From assembly GCA_020853255.1 (NCBI GenBank), contig JADYZI010000090.1, forward strand, positions 1-7,377: a DNA stretch of 7,377 nt, given 5' to 3'. Position numbers and translations under genes: made by a program. Positions 6,506 through 7,377 of this stretch are shown one piece after another; position 1 is the stretch's first letter; every line of letters starts with the position of its first letter. Source of the DNA: Acidobacteriota bacterium (lineage in GTDB: Bacteria > Acidobacteriota > Blastocatellia > Pyrinomonadales > Pyrinomonadaceae). The notes under the pieces are model-generated. The model saw only the letters and a list, made by a program, of their open reading frames with translations, searched no databases and had not been told where the DNA came from.

Positions 6506-6838
6506 ATGAGATTTTTTGGAGGACTTGATACTGTGTGGATGGTTGTGATGTTCGATCTGCCGACCGAAACGGCCGAAGACCGCCGGCGGTATGCACAATT
6601 TCGTAAGGTTTTGCTCAAAGACGGTTTTATGATGCTTCAATTCTCGGTTTATGGGCGGCACTGCCCGTCGGACGAAAACGCCGATGTCCACGAAAAGCGC
6701 GTTGTCTTGTCGTTGCCGCCAAAAGGTAACGTGCGTATAATAAAGGTTACCGAAAAACAGTACGCCAGAATGAAAACTTTCTATGGAAAAGCCCGCCGGA
6801 AAACAGAAGAACCGCCGCTTCAGCTCAGTTTTTTCTGA
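6506..6838 (+). CDS. cas2: CRISPR-associated protein Cas2
   Basis: A small ferredoxin-like protein that bridges two Cas1 dimers in the spacer-integration complex. VWMVVMFDLPTET at 10-22 is the first beta strand with the conserved Asp17. GFMMLQFSVYGRHC (40-53) and the ending LQLSFF are typical of type II Cas2. With the ATG at 6506 the protein has 110 residues. An alternative start is GTG at 6533 (101 residues), which has a strong GGAGG (6518-6522) 10 nt before it, while the ATG has only AGGA 13 nt upstream. Type II Cas2 proteins begin in either style, so the start is open. It follows cas1 on the same strand after a 117-nt gap with an inverted repeat, and its stop codon lies within a hairpin. 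Confidence 0.95.
   Translation: MRFFGGLDTVWMVVMFDLPTETAEDRRRYAQFRKVLLKDGFMMLQFSVYGRHCPSDENADVHEKRVVLSLPPKGNVRIIKVTEKQYARMKTFYGKARRKTEEPPLQLSFF
6518..6522 (+). promoter_or_regulatory. Internal Shine-Dalgarno that may set the cas2 start
   Basis: GGAGG lies inside the longer cas2 frame, 10 nt before the in-frame GTG at 6533. It is the best ribosome binding site near the 5' end of cas2 and argues for the shorter 101-residue form. Confidence 0.45.
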
Positions 6839-6852
6839 GCCTCGGCAGCGGC
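6814..6852 (-). terminator. Composite hairpin over the cas2 stop; possible terminator of minus-strand array transcript
   Basis: GCTCAG (6823-6828) and CTGAGC (6835-6840) enclose TTTTTT. Outside them GCCGCT (6814-6819) pairs with AGCGGC (6847-6852), leaving a 3/6-nt internal loop. On the minus strand the hairpin is followed by a U-rich but interrupted stretch (GGTTCTTCTGTTTT), which would suit a weak terminator after the array. On the plus strand the following bases are less U-rich. The hairpin is directly visible; the terminator role is tentative. Confidence 0.4.
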
Positions 6853-6886
6853 ATCTTCATTCGTCTCAGCCATTTACAGCCAACCT

Positions 6887-7377
6887 AGTTTAGCAGATAA
6901 GAAAACCGTCGCAACTCACAACTGAAGTTCCCGAAGAGCGAAGACAAAGCAGAGTTTAGCAGATAAGAAAACCGTCGCAACTCACAACCTGCGGCATGTG
7001 CGCAGACTTTGAGCGCTAGTTTAGCAGATAAGAAAACCGTCGCAACTCACAACCTGAGCATGTCGTCACCGTGTGGCGATACAGTTTAGCAGATAAGAAA
7101 ACCGTCGCAACTCACAACCAGATTCCAACGGTCGATCTTATAAATCTAGTTTAGCAGATAAGAAAACCGTCGCAACTCACAACCAGAAACAGTTCATACC
7201 CGCTCAATTTACAAGTTTAGCAGATAAGAAAACCGTCGCAACTCACAACGCCGGGGACCTTATAAAGCTGGCCGTCAAGTTTAGCAGATAAGAAAACCGT
7301 CGCAACTCACAACTTTGTGTCCTCCAGTTTGCAAGGCTTGCTTAGTTTAGCAGATAAGAAAACCGTCGCAACTCACA
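6887..7377 (-). CRISPR. Type II-C CRISPR array, 8 repeats visible, continues past right edge
   Basis: Repeats of 36 nt start at 6887, 6953, 7018, 7083, 7148, 7214, 7278 and 7344; the last is cut by the window after 34 nt. All visible copies are identical, beginning AGTTTAGCAG and ending CTCACAAC on the plus strand. The seven spacers are 30, 29, 29, 29, 30, 28 and 30 nt long and all different. The crRNA sense is inferred to be the minus strand, where the repeat begins GTTGTGAGTTGCGACGG, since that strand pairs with the minus-strand tracrRNA. The 48 nt between cas2 and the first repeat are not AT-rich and look too short for a leader, so the leader and newest spacers should lie beyond the right edge. 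Spacer targets cannot be told from the window. Confidence 0.98.

Noticed and set aside
5834..6691. 285-residue minus-strand open frame across cas1 and cas2
   Set aside because: It lies opposite cas1, the inverted repeat and cas2, all of which have strong support, and its translation resembles no known family.
6839..6886. CRISPR leader between cas2 and the array
   Set aside because: It is only 48 nt long, is not AT-rich, has no promoter-like boxes, and the tracrRNA strand implies that the leader is at the other end.

Overview
The window holds a compact, apparently complete type II-C CRISPR-Cas locus next to two ordinary bacterial genes. The organism is not stated. The moderately GC-rich coding sequence, the EF-G2-like translation factor and the soluble IPT/TIG plus NHL-propeller protein would suit an Acidobacteriota (Blastocatellia-like) chromosome, but this is an inference and no taxonomic marker settles it.

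Layout from left to right: the C-terminal half of an EF-G-family gene, running in from beyond the left edge (to 1133); a strong intrinsic terminator (1164-1193); an IPT/TIG-NHL beta-propeller gene (1229-2251); a minus-strand tracrRNA gene (about 2364 down to 2255) with its own promoter, a full-length anti-repeat and a terminator; cas9 (2433-5432, 999 aa); cas1 (5474-6388); a 22-bp perfect inverted repeat in the cas1-cas2 gap; cas2 (to 6838); a composite hairpin over the cas2 stop; and a CRISPR array from 6887 past the right edge. Eight 36-nt repeats are visible (the eighth is cut at 34 nt), with seven spacers of 28-30 nt.

The genes form a full defence cycle. Cas1-Cas2 would insert new spacers. 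The array and the tracrRNA give the two guide RNAs, and Cas9 (RuvC and HNH residues intact) is the effector. There is no csn2 or cas4, and a Cas9 of about 1000 aa fits subtype II-C.

The most informative result is the previously unlabelled RNA gene between the propeller gene and cas9. Its anti-repeat can pair with the array repeat at 33 of 36 positions, counting G-U pairs. Its tail has two GNRA-capped hairpins, the second followed by a U tract. This fixes tracrRNA on the minus strand and therefore predicts that the array is also transcribed on the minus strand, toward the cas genes, with its leader beyond the right edge.
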